The notes below the pieces were generated by a model that saw only the letters and a list, made by a program, of their open reading frames with translations, did not search any database and had not been told where the DNA came from. 64,000 bases of DNA from Anaerolinea thermophila UNI-1 (lineage in GTDB: Bacteria > Chloroflexota > Anaerolineae > Anaerolineales > Anaerolineaceae): NCBI RefSeq assembly GCF_000199675.1, contig NC_014960.1, positions 682,001-746,000 of the forward strand, given 5' to 3'. Shown here piece after piece: positions 51,105 to 59,392 of this stretch; the first letter of the stretch is position 1, and every line of letters starts with the position of its first letter. The position numbers and the translations under genes were made by a program.

Positions 51105-51524
51105 ATGGCGACGAATGAAGAACGCATGAAAATTTTGAAGATGGTGGCTGAAGGGAAAATCACTGCAGAGGAAGCCGACCAATTGCTGGAAGCCCTTGAA
51201 GAAAGTGAGCGCGTGCCTGGCGCTTCCCGTCCGGGTATTCCTCCCATGCCTTCCGCTCCCGAGATGCCTCCAGCCCCCGGACGGAAACCCCGCTGGCTTC
51301 ATGTGCGCGTCACCGATACTAATACCGGGCGTACCCGCGTGAATGTGCGTTTACCGGTTTCCATGATCAACATTGGCTTGAAGATGGGCAGTAAATTTGC
51401 CCCTGAAGTGGACGGGCTCAATATGGATGAACTGATGCGCATGATTGAATCGGGAGAAATTGGGCAAATCGTGGATGTCACCGACGAGGAAGATGGCGAA
51501 CACGTTGAAGTGTATCTGGAATAA
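51105..51524 (+). CDS. SHOCT-like/YvlB-type protein
   Basis: This 139-residue protein starts with a helical hairpin, TNEERMKILKMVAEGKITAEEADQLL split over residues 4-30, like the N-terminus of YvlB/LiaX proteins. A Pro-rich linker follows, then a small domain WLHVRVTDTNTGRTRVNVRLP...INIGLKMG ending in an acidic tail. The start is the ATG after GAGGTGGAG; an earlier GTG at 51090 is weaker. The partner DUF2089 gene ends 15 bp upstream. Envelope stress sensing is known for LiaX, but the function here is not shown. Confidence 0.7.
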   Translation: MATNEERMKILKMVAEGKITAEEADQLLEALEESERVPGASRPGIPPMPSAPEMPPAPGRKPRWLHVRVTDTNTGRTRVNVRLPVSMINIGLKMGSKFAPEVDGLNMDELMRMIESGEIGQIVDVTDEEDGEHVEVYLE

Positions 51525-51571
51525 AACCAACCCTCTTTTATCCCCTGTTTGAGCACAATCTTCTTCCCCAC

Positions 51572-51621
51572 AGGAAGACCCGGTCCGGCGTTCTGCTGTA
51601 TGACCCGGACCGGGTCACTTC
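51572..51621 (+). terminator. Long hairpin terminator after the SHOCT-like gene
   Basis: Core arms GACCCGGTCCGG (51577-51588) and CCGGACCGGGTC (51605-51616) pair perfectly over 12 bp; AGGAA/TTCCT extends the stem around a small bulge. There is only a weak T-run after it. Confidence 0.65.
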
Positions 51622-51649
51622 CTTGTGAGTTTCCTGGCTGAGGTGTGTG

Positions 51650-52933
51650 ATGAGCGTGACAATCGATGAACGTTCAAATTGGAAACGTCCTTTCTTTATC
51701 ATCTGGATAGGTCAGGCTTTTTCCATTGTGGGTTCAATTCTGGTGCAGTTTGCGCTGGTTTGGTGGCTTACCCGCGAAACCGGCTCTGCCACGGTTCTGG
51801 CTACTGCAACCATTTTCTCCATGCTTCCGGGCATTTTCATCGGTCCTTTTTCCGGAGCGCTGGTGGATCGTTGGAATCGCAAGACCATCATGCTGGTTGC
51901 CGACAGCCTGATTGCCCTGATGACCGCCGGGCTGGTGCTGGTGTTCTGGATGGGTCAGGCGCAGGTCTGGCACGTGCTGGTGGTGATGCTGGTGCGCGCC
52001 CTGGGTGGCACATTCCATTTTCCTGCCATGCAGGCGTCCACCTCCCTGATGGTGCCGGAGAAGCATCTTTCGCGCGTGGCTGGACTGAATCAGGCACTGA
52101 ATGGGGTGCTGAATATCGCTGCGCCACCCCTCGGGGCATTCCTGATGAGCCTGTTGCCCATTTATCAGGTGCTGGCAATCGATATTGTTACTGCTGCCAT
52201 TGCCGTGGGTACTCTGGCGTTCATCCACATTCCCCAACCCAAGCGTCGCCCTGAGGGCGTACTCACCCCGCAGGCTTTGTGGGGAGATGTCCGCGAGGGA
52301 TTCCGCTATCTCGCTCACTGGCCCGGGATGTTAATTCTGCTGGGCATGGCGACGCTGGTTAACCTGCTGATGAGTCCCGCTTTCAGCCTGATGCCGCTGA
52401 TGATTACCCGTGTTTTCAAGGGCGAAGCCATGCATCTGGGGGTCATGAACTCGGCGGAAGGCTTGGGGGTAATTCTGGGTGGGCTGGCGCTGAGTGTGTG
52501 GGGTGGATTTAAACGCAAAGTGCACACTTCGATGGCAGGCTTGGTAGGCATGGGTCTGGGGGTAATTTTGCTCGGCTCGGCACCTGCGCAGATGTTTGGG
52601 GTAGCCTTACTGGGCATTGGCATTGCCGGGTTCATGAATCCCATTACCAATGGGCCCTTGTTTGCCCTATTGCAGGCAAAGATTGCCCCTGAAATGCAGG
52701 GACGGGTATTCAATCTGGTCGGGGCGCTGGCTTCGGCTGCCAGCCCGTTGGGATTGATGCTTGCGGCGCCGGTTGCCGATTATCTGGGCATCCGCTTTTG
52801 GTTCTGGATTGCCGGGGTGTCCTGCCTGGTCATGGCTGGGGTGGCTCTCTCCATTCCAGCGGTCGTACATCTGGAAGATGTATCGGGAGCGCCTCGCTCG
52901 GAAGGTCGCTCTGCTCTTGCTGTGCAGGACTGA
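51650..52933 (+). CDS. MFS family exporter
   Basis: This 427-residue major facilitator protein has twelve hydrophobic segments. GPFSGALVDRWNRKTIMLVAD is the conserved loop 2-3 motif of drug and siderophore (EntS/MdfA-like) exporters, and FHFPAMQASTSLMVPEKHLSRVAGLN is typical of the group. A GTG at 51647 just before the ATG could also serve. It exports a small molecule by proton exchange, substrate unknown. It stands alone between two terminators. Confidence 0.88.
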   Translation: MSVTIDERSNWKRPFFIIWIGQAFSIVGSILVQFALVWWLTRETGSATVLATATIFSMLPGIFIGPFSGALVDRWNRKTIMLVADSLIALMTAGLVLVFWMGQAQVWHVLVVMLVRALGGTFHFPAMQASTSLMVPEKHLSRVAGLNQALNGVLNIAAPPLGAFLMSLLPIYQVLAIDIVTAAIAVGTLAFIHIPQPKRRPEGVLTPQALWGDVREGFRYLAHWPGMLILLGMATLVNLLMSPAFSLMPLMITRVFKGEAMHLGVMNSAEGLGVILGGLALSVWGGFKRKVHTSMAGLVGMGLGVILLGSAPAQMFGVALLGIGIAGFMNPITNGPLFALLQAKIAPEMQGRVFNLVGALASAASPLGLMLAAPVADYLGIRFWFWIAGVSCLVMAGVALSIPAVVHLEDVSGAPRSEGRSALAVQD

Positions 52934-52955
52934 TTTTACTGTGCAAATCCACTAA

Positions 52956-52986
52956 AAACACCGCAGGAAAAATCCCTGCGGTGTTT
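52956..52986. terminator. Bidirectional terminator between convergent genes
   Basis: AAACACCGCAGG (52956-52967) pairs perfectly with CCTGCGGTGTTT (52975-52986) around a 7-base loop. A/T tails on both sides fit use by the exporter gene and the convergent minus-strand operon. Confidence 0.9.
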
Positions 52987-52990
52987 GTTT

Positions 52991-54268
52991 TTACCAGGTT
53001 TCGCTTCCCTTTTCGCCGGGGCGGGGGTACAGGCGCGGATGCAGGTGGGCATTGGGCAGACGCAGATGATCGCTGTCCTCATAGTACAGGTCGCGGTCAA
53101 TAACCCGTCGCTCTTTGGTGGAGAAAATAACCACGTCCGATTCGATGGTGCGGGCTGGGTAGACCAGCATACCGGCGCCGATTCGGCAGTTGTGTCCCAC
53201 ACACCCGCCCAGCACAATGCGGTTGGAGTTGCGCAGAGCGCCCGTGCCGTCACGGGCTTTGATGGGCGCCGAAAGCAGGTTGAAGTCCGTCCAGGTAGAG
53301 CCTGCGCCGATGAAGGTGTTGCGCCCAACCACACACATTTGCAGGCAGGTATTCTGAGCAATCAGGCTGTTTTCCATCACTGTGGTCATGAACAGTGAAG
53401 CGCGGAAGGGCAGGAAGGTGCCATCGCCTACCACCGAGAGCATTAACTGGCATCCCTGCGAAATGTTGACGTTATCGCCGATGATGCAGTTTTCGATGAC
53501 AGCATTCGCGCCAATGGTGACATTATCCCCAATGGTCGTGGGACCGTGGATGATGGCATCCGGGTCAATGACGCAGTTCCGTCCAATCTGCACCACCGCT
53601 GAGGAGCGCAGTAACTGCCGCCCTTCGTACAGGGCTGTTCCCAGGACTTTTAACTTGAACCATAAATCGCGGTTCAGGCGTTCCTCAAAGCGCGCTCCAC
53701 GCCCGAACAGCCCGAACACCTCGTCAGCAATGAAAATGTGTACCCACGAGTCAATGGCCATCAGACTGCGCAGGGGCACCTGATACACCAGATCGCCCTG
53801 AGAGGGCGCCATGTACAGGGGAATGTGGTAGTAGCCAATTTCCCGGGAGAGCAGGTCAATGACCAGCGGCTCGGCGCCGGGTTCCGGTCCGTTGGGGTAA
53901 TACCACAAATCGGCAAGATAAAGGTTGCCTGCCGGAGTATAGGAAAGGGAAAGGGGGAGAATATGCTCCCGAAAACAGGGATCACTGGCATTGAATGCCG
54001 CGCGCACGGCTTTACCGCGTTTACGGGCTTCACTGATGAAGGCTTCCATGTAGGGGGCGTCAAAAAACAGGTTGTCGCGGTAAACGATGCAGGGTTCGTG
54101 CACCTGCGGTAAGGGTGCGCCAGGGGGCAGTTCGATTTCGCGGGTGGTGTAGGGAGCCAGCACGTCCCGCTGGAGCAACCACAGGGGTTTGTTCTGGATG
54201 CGCAGATCGCGGGCTGGTTCGTTGAAGGGTACGATGTGCTGGGGATTGCGAAGGATGATTTTCAGCAT
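52991..54268 (-). CDS. Sugar nucleotidyltransferase-like protein with left-handed beta-helix
   Basis: This 425-residue protein has an N-terminal domain starting IILRNPQHIVPFNEPARDLR and a C-terminal hexapeptide-repeat beta-helix from about residue 220: IGRNCVIDPDAIIHG, IGDNVTIGANAVIENC, IGDNVNISQGCQL, GRNTFIGAGSTWTDFN and GHNCRIGAGMLVYP. The layout recalls NTP_transf_4 proteins and GlmU, but the GlmU loop LxxGxGTRM is absent. It may make or acylate a sugar nucleotide. It is the last gene of the GTPase operon. Confidence 0.72.
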   Translation of the reverse strand: MLKIILRNPQHIVPFNEPARDLRIQNKPLWLLQRDVLAPYTTREIELPPGAPLPQVHEPCIVYRDNLFFDAPYMEAFISEARKRGKAVRAAFNASDPCFREHILPLSLSYTPAGNLYLADLWYYPNGPEPGAEPLVIDLLSREIGYYHIPLYMAPSQGDLVYQVPLRSLMAIDSWVHIFIADEVFGLFGRGARFEERLNRDLWFKLKVLGTALYEGRQLLRSSAVVQIGRNCVIDPDAIIHGPTTIGDNVTIGANAVIENCIIGDNVNISQGCQLMLSVVGDGTFLPFRASLFMTTVMENSLIAQNTCLQMCVVGRNTFIGAGSTWTDFNLLSAPIKARDGTGALRNSNRIVLGGCVGHNCRIGAGMLVYPARTIESDVVIFSTKERRVIDRDLYYEDSDHLRLPNAHLHPRLYPRPGEKGSETW

Positions 54269-54274
54269 GTCCGT

Positions 54275-54829
54275 TTATTCCAGCGGTTTGCGGGAAATTT
54301 CAAAGCGACAGCAGGGGGAACCTTGGGCAACGCACTGTGTTTCTCGGACGGGGAAGAACCGTCCACTTCCCTGCCATTGCATGAATTCCTGGAACATTCC
54401 CATCAGCAACGAGCAGAGCACTGGTGAGGTTGAACGGGTGCATGAGGGCATTTGCCTGATCTCTACGATCCAGTGCTCGGGTTCTTCGTGGATGTTTATC
54501 TGAAGAGAGGTACGTTCTTCCAGAAAACGAGCAATTTGGTCCAGCCCGAACCTGACCCGTCGAGGGAAAGGCATCAGTCGAAAATCCAGCGAATAAAAAC
54601 CCAAAGTTTCGCCCCATCGGCGCAAACCAGTTTGGAATCCGCTTCGTCCCATGCGGATTGCCATCCCCCTGCCGGTGAGGGTGCCAAATTGTTCGGTCAA
54701 AAGGCGTTCCAATTCTGTCAAAAAGGTCTTCTCTTCCGGTTGTAAGAAGCCGGACTGGCCCTTACCCAGCACCTCATGGGTGCTTTCCAGCAAAACCTGA
54801 TGGATTTCGGGGAAATGAGAAAGCGCCAT
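54275..54829 (-). CDS. V4R-type (hydrocarbon-binding) domain protein
   Basis: This 184-residue protein ends with VRETQCVAQGSPCCRFEISR, the cysteine pattern of V4R domains. LLTEQFGTLTGRGMAIRMGRSGFQTGLRRWG and SLLMGMFQEFMQWQG are the preceding helices. V4R domains bind small hydrophobic ligands or metal and serve in chlorophyll-precursor reduction, transcription regulation and sensory proteins. It has no output domain. The gene lies between the hydrolase and the nucleotidyltransferase-like gene with 3-6 bp gaps, so it is part of their operon. Confidence 0.65.
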   Translation of the reverse strand: MALSHFPEIHQVLLESTHEVLGKGQSGFLQPEEKTFLTELERLLTEQFGTLTGRGMAIRMGRSGFQTGLRRWGETLGFYSLDFRLMPFPRRVRFGLDQIARFLEERTSLQINIHEEPEHWIVEIRQMPSCTRSTSPVLCSLLMGMFQEFMQWQGSGRFFPVRETQCVAQGSPCCRFEISRKPLE

Positions 54830-54832
54830 CTC

Positions 54833-55645
54833 TTAATTCTCTACCGGCGGAAGGGGTTCGGCAGGGGTGTCCAGGAAGTCCTTAATCTTGCTCATGCATT
54901 CTTTGGGTTCATCCAGCATGATGAAGTGCCCTGCCTTGGGAAAGCGCTCGATGCGGGCATGGGGCACGCCTTTTTTGAGGGGTTCCCACTGACGGGGATG
55001 CACGATATTGTCACGGTCGCCGTACATACCCATCACCGGCACGCGAATCTGATGCAGGCGGGGGCGCAGGTCGGTGCGTCTTAAGGTGGCAATGCTGATG
55101 AGGAAGGACTCCAGGGTGGTCTGAGAAAGATCCCGATCCATCATGTCGGGGAAGCGCGGGTCTTTGCAGATGGTCGGCGAGGCGATACGCATGGCGGCGC
55201 GGAAAAGCGGGAAGAAGGTGAACAGCAGCCAGGCAATGGGGCGGTAACCGGCGAATTTCAGGGGCAATGCCAGAGAAGACCCTGCAATGGGAGAGCCAAT
55301 GACCACTACTTTTTGCGCCAGATGAGGGTATTGAATGGCGACCGAAAGGCTCACCGTGCCGCCCATGGAGTGCCCAATGAGCGGGGCAGAAAGAATGCCC
55401 ATTTGATCCATGAATTGGGCAACCAGGCTGATGAAGTCCTGCACGTTGTAGGTGTTGCGCTTGGTGCCCGACTCACCAAAGCCCCAGAAATCCAGGGCGT
55501 AGGTGCGGTAGTACTGTCCCAGGAAGGTCATGGTTTCCTGCCATAAGCCCCACGACCCCAGCCATCCGTGTAAAAGGATGACTGGACGTCCGCGCCCATA
55601 GACTTCGTAGTGCAAAATGCCCTGATCGGTGGTGATGGATGACAA
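54833..55645 (-). CDS. Alpha/beta hydrolase
   Basis: This 270-residue hydrolase has a full catalytic set: HGW oxyanion motif (26-28), Ser93 in GHSMGG, an Asp in GMYGDRDNIV and His in KAGHFIML. The first 95 residues align without gaps to the protein at 38099, including YALDFWGFGES and FMDQMGI, so they are paralogues. It may cleave an ester or amide of a lipid-like compound. Its place next to a V4R protein suggests the two could handle the same hydrophobic molecule, which is an inference. Confidence 0.88.
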   Translation of the reverse strand: MSSITTDQGILHYEVYGRGRPVILLHGWLGSWGLWQETMTFLGQYYRTYALDFWGFGESGTKRNTYNVQDFISLVAQFMDQMGILSAPLIGHSMGGTVSLSVAIQYPHLAQKVVVIGSPIAGSSLALPLKFAGYRPIAWLLFTFFPLFRAAMRIASPTICKDPRFPDMMDRDLSQTTLESFLISIATLRRTDLRPRLHQIRVPVMGMYGDRDNIVHPRQWEPLKKGVPHARIERFPKAGHFIMLDEPKECMSKIKDFLDTPAEPLPPVEN

Positions 55646-55668
55646 GGTCCCCCCTCCGCTTCCGGGAA

Positions 55669-56208
55669 TTACTTTCCGCCCTCTTCCATCTCAGCCAGAA
55701 TGGAGTAGAGCAGTTCCAACAGGACGTTCTTCACCGATTCTTTTTTATGGGCTACACATGGAAGCAGTTTGGCTTTGGGCTCCAGGCGCAATGCCAGGCG
55801 CATGTCTTCGAGGTCCCATGCATCGGGCAAGTCCTGTTTGTTTGCGGCGACTACGTAGGGCGTAGGGGCGTAAGCGCGGAAGGTCTGCAGGATGCTGCGC
55901 GCTTCGCGGAAGGTCTCGGGGCGGGTGCTATCCACCATGACGATGAAGCCCAGCATGCCCTCGGAGAGAATTTCCCACATGAAATCGAAGCGACGTTGTC
56001 CCGGCGTGCCGAAGAGGTAAAGCACCAGATCGTCATCTACCGTGATGCGCCCAAAATCCATGGCGACGGTCGTGGTTTCTTTGACGCGCTCGGCTTCGGA
56101 AGAAATTTTTCGCTCGGTGGAGACGACGTCAATCTCGCTGACCGATCGGATGAAGGCTGTTTTGCCAGCGCTGAACGGACCTGTGACCACCATTTTAACC
56201 GTTTGCAT
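55669..56208 (-). CDS. Ras-like small GTPase (MglA/Rab-like)
   Basis: This 179-residue GTPase has G1 GPFSAGKT (residues 10-17), TTTVAMDFG as switch I, G3 LFGTPGQRRF and G4 ANKQDLPDA. Pro-Gly-Gln after GT is usual for the bacterial MglA-related and CvnD-like families. These act as switches in polarity, motility or signalling with a roadblock (MglB-like) partner. No roadblock gene is adjacent. Instead the DUF4388 gene ends 34 bp upstream, and such pairs recur in other phyla as far as I know. Confidence 0.9.
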   Translation of the reverse strand: MQTVKMVVTGPFSAGKTAFIRSVSEIDVVSTERKISSEAERVKETTTVAMDFGRITVDDDLVLYLFGTPGQRRFDFMWEILSEGMLGFIVMVDSTRPETFREARSILQTFRAYAPTPYVVAANKQDLPDAWDLEDMRLALRLEPKAKLLPCVAHKKESVKNVLLELLYSILAEMEEGGK

Positions 56209-56242
56209 GAGTGCTTATCCTAACTCCATAAGTAGAATGTCA

Positions 56243-57073
56243 TTACAGGGAACGAATGCGGTTGATCAACCGATTCACCAGCGATTTCTGTTCTTCTTTG
56301 TCCGGTGTGGGGAATTGCCGCGGCAATTGTTGAGTTTGCGGGCGCGGTGCCGGCGCTCCCTCTGGACGGACAATTTCCACCAGCCCGGCTTGAATCAACC
56401 CGTACACCACACGGCGGATTTCCAGGTCGTTCATCTTTGTGGCGCGGGCAATTTGCCGGATGGTGTTCTTGGGGTTCACATACGAGACCACCCGCCACTC
56501 TTCCAGACTGAGGTTCACCTTCTGGATGTTCGTGCCCGGGCGGTCGGTGAATTTCAACGCCATGTCCAGACTGGGGATTTCTTCCTGAAGTTGCTCCCAC
56601 TCGCGTAATTGTCGGGCGCCTTCGATGATCAGGTTCTCCAGGTCCATACGGATGGTGATTTTGCCATCCGGTGGGGTGACATCCTGATCAAAGCGGAAAA
56701 AGCCTTCGACCCACGTAAACAAACGGCGCACGACGTCAATGAAGTAGGTTTGTAAACTGGTGAGGATATCGTCCTGCGTCAGGTAACCGGCGTTGATGAG
56801 AAGCAGCCCCAGTTCTTTATCGGTCATGCCGGAGGCGCGTTCCAGCAACAGGCGGTACTGGCTTTGGGAGATCTTACGAGTCTTATAGAGAATGGACGCC
56901 AGGCTGCCGTCCTCATCGCCCAGTTGGGCGTAAGCCAGTTTCCCCTGACGGAAGTTAATACGGGCTGTCTCGCCAGGACCCTCAATGACCAGAAGCCCAG
57001 TCTTTTGAGCCAGATTAATCAAATTCAGCAATTGGGTGATGGTAAAATCGCGCAGATTTCCTTTTAACGCCAT
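56243..57073 (-). CDS. DUF4388 (PATAN-like) protein
   Basis: This 276-residue protein starts MALKGNLRDFTITQLLNLIN, then KTGLLVIEGPGETARINFRQGKLAYAQLGD, the DUF4388 signature. A middle part (VRRLFTWVEGFFRFDQD) belongs to the same domain type, and a C-terminal winged-helix-like stretch KNTIRQIARATKMNDLEIRRVVYGLIQAGLVE follows. I place the start at the ATG with GAGG upstream rather than an upstream TTG. DUF4388/PATAN domains act in protein-protein signalling. It heads the operon with the GTPase. Confidence 0.8.
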   Translation of the reverse strand: MALKGNLRDFTITQLLNLINLAQKTGLLVIEGPGETARINFRQGKLAYAQLGDEDGSLASILYKTRKISQSQYRLLLERASGMTDKELGLLLINAGYLTQDDILTSLQTYFIDVVRRLFTWVEGFFRFDQDVTPPDGKITIRMDLENLIIEGARQLREWEQLQEEIPSLDMALKFTDRPGTNIQKVNLSLEEWRVVSYVNPKNTIRQIARATKMNDLEIRRVVYGLIQAGLVEIVRPEGAPAPRPQTQQLPRQFPTPDKEEQKSLVNRLINRIRSL

Positions 57074-57102
57074 AGCGCCTCGTTGAGGTTGGGCTTGTAT
57101 CA

Positions 57103-57108
57103 ATTATA
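57103..57108 (-). promoter_or_regulatory. Likely -10 of the GTPase operon
   Basis: The minus strand reads TATAAT 30 bases before the DUF4388 start. The -35 region is weak. The rest of the 172-bp divergent gap holds GATAAT at 57191 on the plus strand, a possible -10 for the next gene without a -35. Confidence 0.45.
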
Positions 57109-57245
57109 TCTGATTTGCGTAAAATACCCATTACGATTCCCTTACAGAAAATTTTTCCCCATGTGAAAGGTTTTCCGGTTTTTTTTCTGCGATAATCAGA
57201 GAAAATTTACAGTGCGCTTTTGCCTCTGTGTTGGGAAAGGTTTTC

Positions 57246-58136
57246 ATGAATTCATCTTCTTTTTTCGCCTTGCAAGAAGGTCATGGGGTGGTCCTGCTGG
57301 ATGGCGCCATGGGAACCAGTTTGCAACAGCGTGGATTACCCTTGGGGGTTCCCTCGGATTCGTGGGTGCTGGAGCGTCCGGAGGAGGTTTTACGTGTGCA
57401 TGAAGAATTTTTGGCGGCAGGTGCTCAGATTATCCTCACCAATACCTTTGGCTCATCCCGCTTGCGTTTGCGTCAGGCCGGCATGGAAGAACATTTTGAG
57501 ATCATCAATCGTCAGGCGGTAGCCCTGGCACGCCGGGCGTCACATGGATGCTCTGGGGTTTGGGTTGCGGCTTCGTTGGGTCCCCTGGGAGAATGGCTCG
57601 AACCTCTAGGGGCATTAAGCCCCGGGCAAGCCCGGGCGTTTTATCGCGAACAGGCGCAAATCCTGATTGAGGCAGGGATCGATGCGCTGGTCATTGAGAC
57701 ACAGATGGATTTACAGGAAGCCCTGACAGCCATTGAGGCATGCTTCTCTGCAGGGAATGTGCCGGTGGTGTGTTCGTTTTCTTTCAACGCTCAGGGACGT
57801 CTCATTCGGGGCGAAAGACCGGCACAGGTGGCACAGGTTCTGGAGCAAAGCGGGGTGTTTGCGCTGGGGGTCAACTGTGGGAGCAGTCTGGAAGGCAATC
57901 TGCAGGCGCTTGCTGAAATGCGTGAGGTGACTTCTTTGCCGCTTTGGTTCAAGCCCAACGCTGGCTTGCCCACTGTGGATGAAGCCGGACGGGTCGCCTA
58001 TCCGATCGCGCCCGAGCAGATGGGTAAAGGTGCTGTACGCGCTGTGGAGAAAGGCGCAAAATTTGTCGGTGGGTGTTGTGGTGCCACCCCAGCCCACATT
58101 CGCACGATTGCAAAGGCGTTGGGAAAGTTGGGATAA
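57246..58136 (+). CDS. Homocysteine S-methyltransferase family protein
   Basis: This 296-residue protein matches the homocysteine-binding module of MetH, MmuM and BHMT. It contains VLLDGAMGTSLQQRG, ILTNTFGSSRLRL, ALVIETQMDLQEALTAI and the zinc ligands in GVNCGSS and FVGGCCGATPAHI. It transfers a methyl group to homocysteine from an unknown donor. The ATG after GGGAAAGG is preferred to an upstream TTG. MetF-like or cobalamin domains are absent, as in stand-alone versions. The stop abuts that of the convergent regulator gene. Confidence 0.9.
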   Translation: MNSSSFFALQEGHGVVLLDGAMGTSLQQRGLPLGVPSDSWVLERPEEVLRVHEEFLAAGAQIILTNTFGSSRLRLRQAGMEEHFEIINRQAVALARRASHGCSGVWVAASLGPLGEWLEPLGALSPGQARAFYREQAQILIEAGIDALVIETQMDLQEALTAIEACFSAGNVPVVCSFSFNAQGRLIRGERPAQVAQVLEQSGVFALGVNCGSSLEGNLQALAEMREVTSLPLWFKPNAGLPTVDEAGRVAYPIAPEQMGKGAVRAVEKGAKFVGGCCGATPAHIRTIAKALGKLG

Positions 58137-58901
58137 TTAATAGGGCGGAGTTTCTTCAATATCCAGCCGGTAACCCACACCGCGAATGGTCTTGATCAAT
58201 TGGGGATGGCGGTAATCTACCTCAATGGCGCGGCGCAGCCATGAGATATGCACGTCCAGTGTGCGGGTGTCTTCGGTGTAATCGGTATTCCAGGCTTGCT
58301 GGAAGAGGCTGTTGCGCTCGATGACCTCGCCGGGATGTTCCATTAATATGCGCAGGATGGTCACCAGACGGGGGGTCAAACTGCTTTGACGATTGCCCAC
58401 CCGCACCAGTCGTTGAGCCGGATCCAGCCAGATTGGACCGGCTTGAAGGACGTGTTTGCTCTGGGCAGGAACCAGGGGGCGCAGACGGTTGAGCAATTTC
58501 TGCAAGGTCAGAGGGGTGGTCAGAACTACATCTGCCAGCGATTCGCGCGGGTTCTTGCCCGCAGATTGAGGGTCTACAATCAGCAGGATAGGGATATCGC
58601 CAGCGCGTAAACGCAGGGCATGGCAAATACGTTTGCCGCTGGTGCGCATGGAAGCCGCATCAATGATGATGACATCGGGTTCAAAGGTGTTTAGCTGCTC
58701 TACAGCCGAATTTCCGTTCGGAACACTTTCCACATCGTAGCCCTTGCGGGTCAATCCTGTTAAGAAGGAAGGGTGGTCGGCTCGTTTCCCTTCAATGAGA
58801 AGGATTTTGGCTTTGTCGGAACTCACAGGTTTCTTTTGTCTCCCATGTCGAAGCAAAATTGTGTGCCCTTGCACCCCCGGGCTTTCCAGACGGCTTGGCA
58901 T
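58137..58901 (-). CDS. OmpR-type regulator with degenerate receiver
   Basis: This protein of about 254 residues has a receiver-like domain and an OmpR winged helix (SLTPRLVTILRILMEHPGEV, TRTLDVHISWLRRAIE, LIKTIRGVGYRLD). The receiver keeps an Asp in DVIIIDAASM but lacks the second acidic residue (LLIEGKRAD), and the conserved Lys is Thr (VVLTTPLTL). It is probably not switched by normal phosphorylation. The start is uncertain; ATG at 58901 lacks a clear ribosome site and TTG at 58913 is possible. No kinase gene is adjacent. Confidence 0.82.
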   Translation of the reverse strand: MPSRLESPGVQGHTILLRHGRQKKPVSSDKAKILLIEGKRADHPSFLTGLTRKGYDVESVPNGNSAVEQLNTFEPDVIIIDAASMRTSGKRICHALRLRAGDIPILLIVDPQSAGKNPRESLADVVLTTPLTLQKLLNRLRPLVPAQSKHVLQAGPIWLDPAQRLVRVGNRQSSLTPRLVTILRILMEHPGEVIERNSLFQQAWNTDYTEDTRTLDVHISWLRRAIEVDYRHPQLIKTIRGVGYRLDIEETPPY

Positions 58902-58987
58902 TGGAGCGTTCAAGGTTGTCCAGACCCAGTTTCATGGCATTATACTCGAAAACCTTAAAAAAATCCAAAGAAATGTTTCTCAATTTT

Positions 58988-59286
58988 TTAAGATTTGCGC
59001 TTTTCTTTTTCGAGAATGTTTACGAGAGCATTCAATCCTTGTTTAAGGGCGCTCATTTGCTCCCAGCCGATTTCTTTTGCCCATTCTTCTTCAATTTCTT
59101 GAAGGATTTCTGGTGCCGCCTGATTTATGCTTCGCCCATGGCACTCAAGCGGACAATGCTGGCTCGCCGATCCTGCGGATTGGGTACGCGCTCAAGGTAA
59201 CCTCTGGCTTCGACGTAATTCACCAGTTCACTCATACAGCCATTTTGTCGAAAATTTCCTGTTCTTGCCATTGTGCCGTTAATCAT
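58988..59286 (-). pseudogene. Decayed MarR-family regulator fragment
   Basis: On the minus strand a first frame (59286-59125) encodes ARTGNFRQNGCMSELVNYVE then ARGYLERVPNPQDRRASIVR and LSAMGEA, a clear MarR recognition helix and wing. A stop at 59125 follows. A shifted frame from 59125 to 58988 continues with EILQEIEEEWAKEIG and LKQGLNALVNILEKEKR, the usual C-terminal helices. The N-terminal helices are missing. So it is a frameshifted, 5'-truncated gene. The remaining part of the 490-bp gap between genes shows an A/T inverted repeat (CTTAAAAAA/TTTTTTAAG, 58951-58991), possibly its old terminator. Confidence 0.75.
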
Positions 59287-59313
59287 TTACCCTTTCCTGG
59301 CACGTATCAGCAG

Positions 59314-59342
59314 TTGCATCCCCCTTGACGGCATGATAGAAT
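59314..59342 (+). promoter_or_regulatory. Probable promoter of the bifunctional nuclease gene
   Basis: TTGCAT (59314-59319) and TGA-TAGAAT (-10 at 59337-59342) are 17 bases apart, with an extended -10 TG. A TTGACG at 59325 is misplaced for this -10. Confidence 0.5.
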
Positions 59343-59392
59343 ATGGATAGCACTTAGCAGAAAAGAATTCCCGTTTGAGGAAGGGTGATCCC

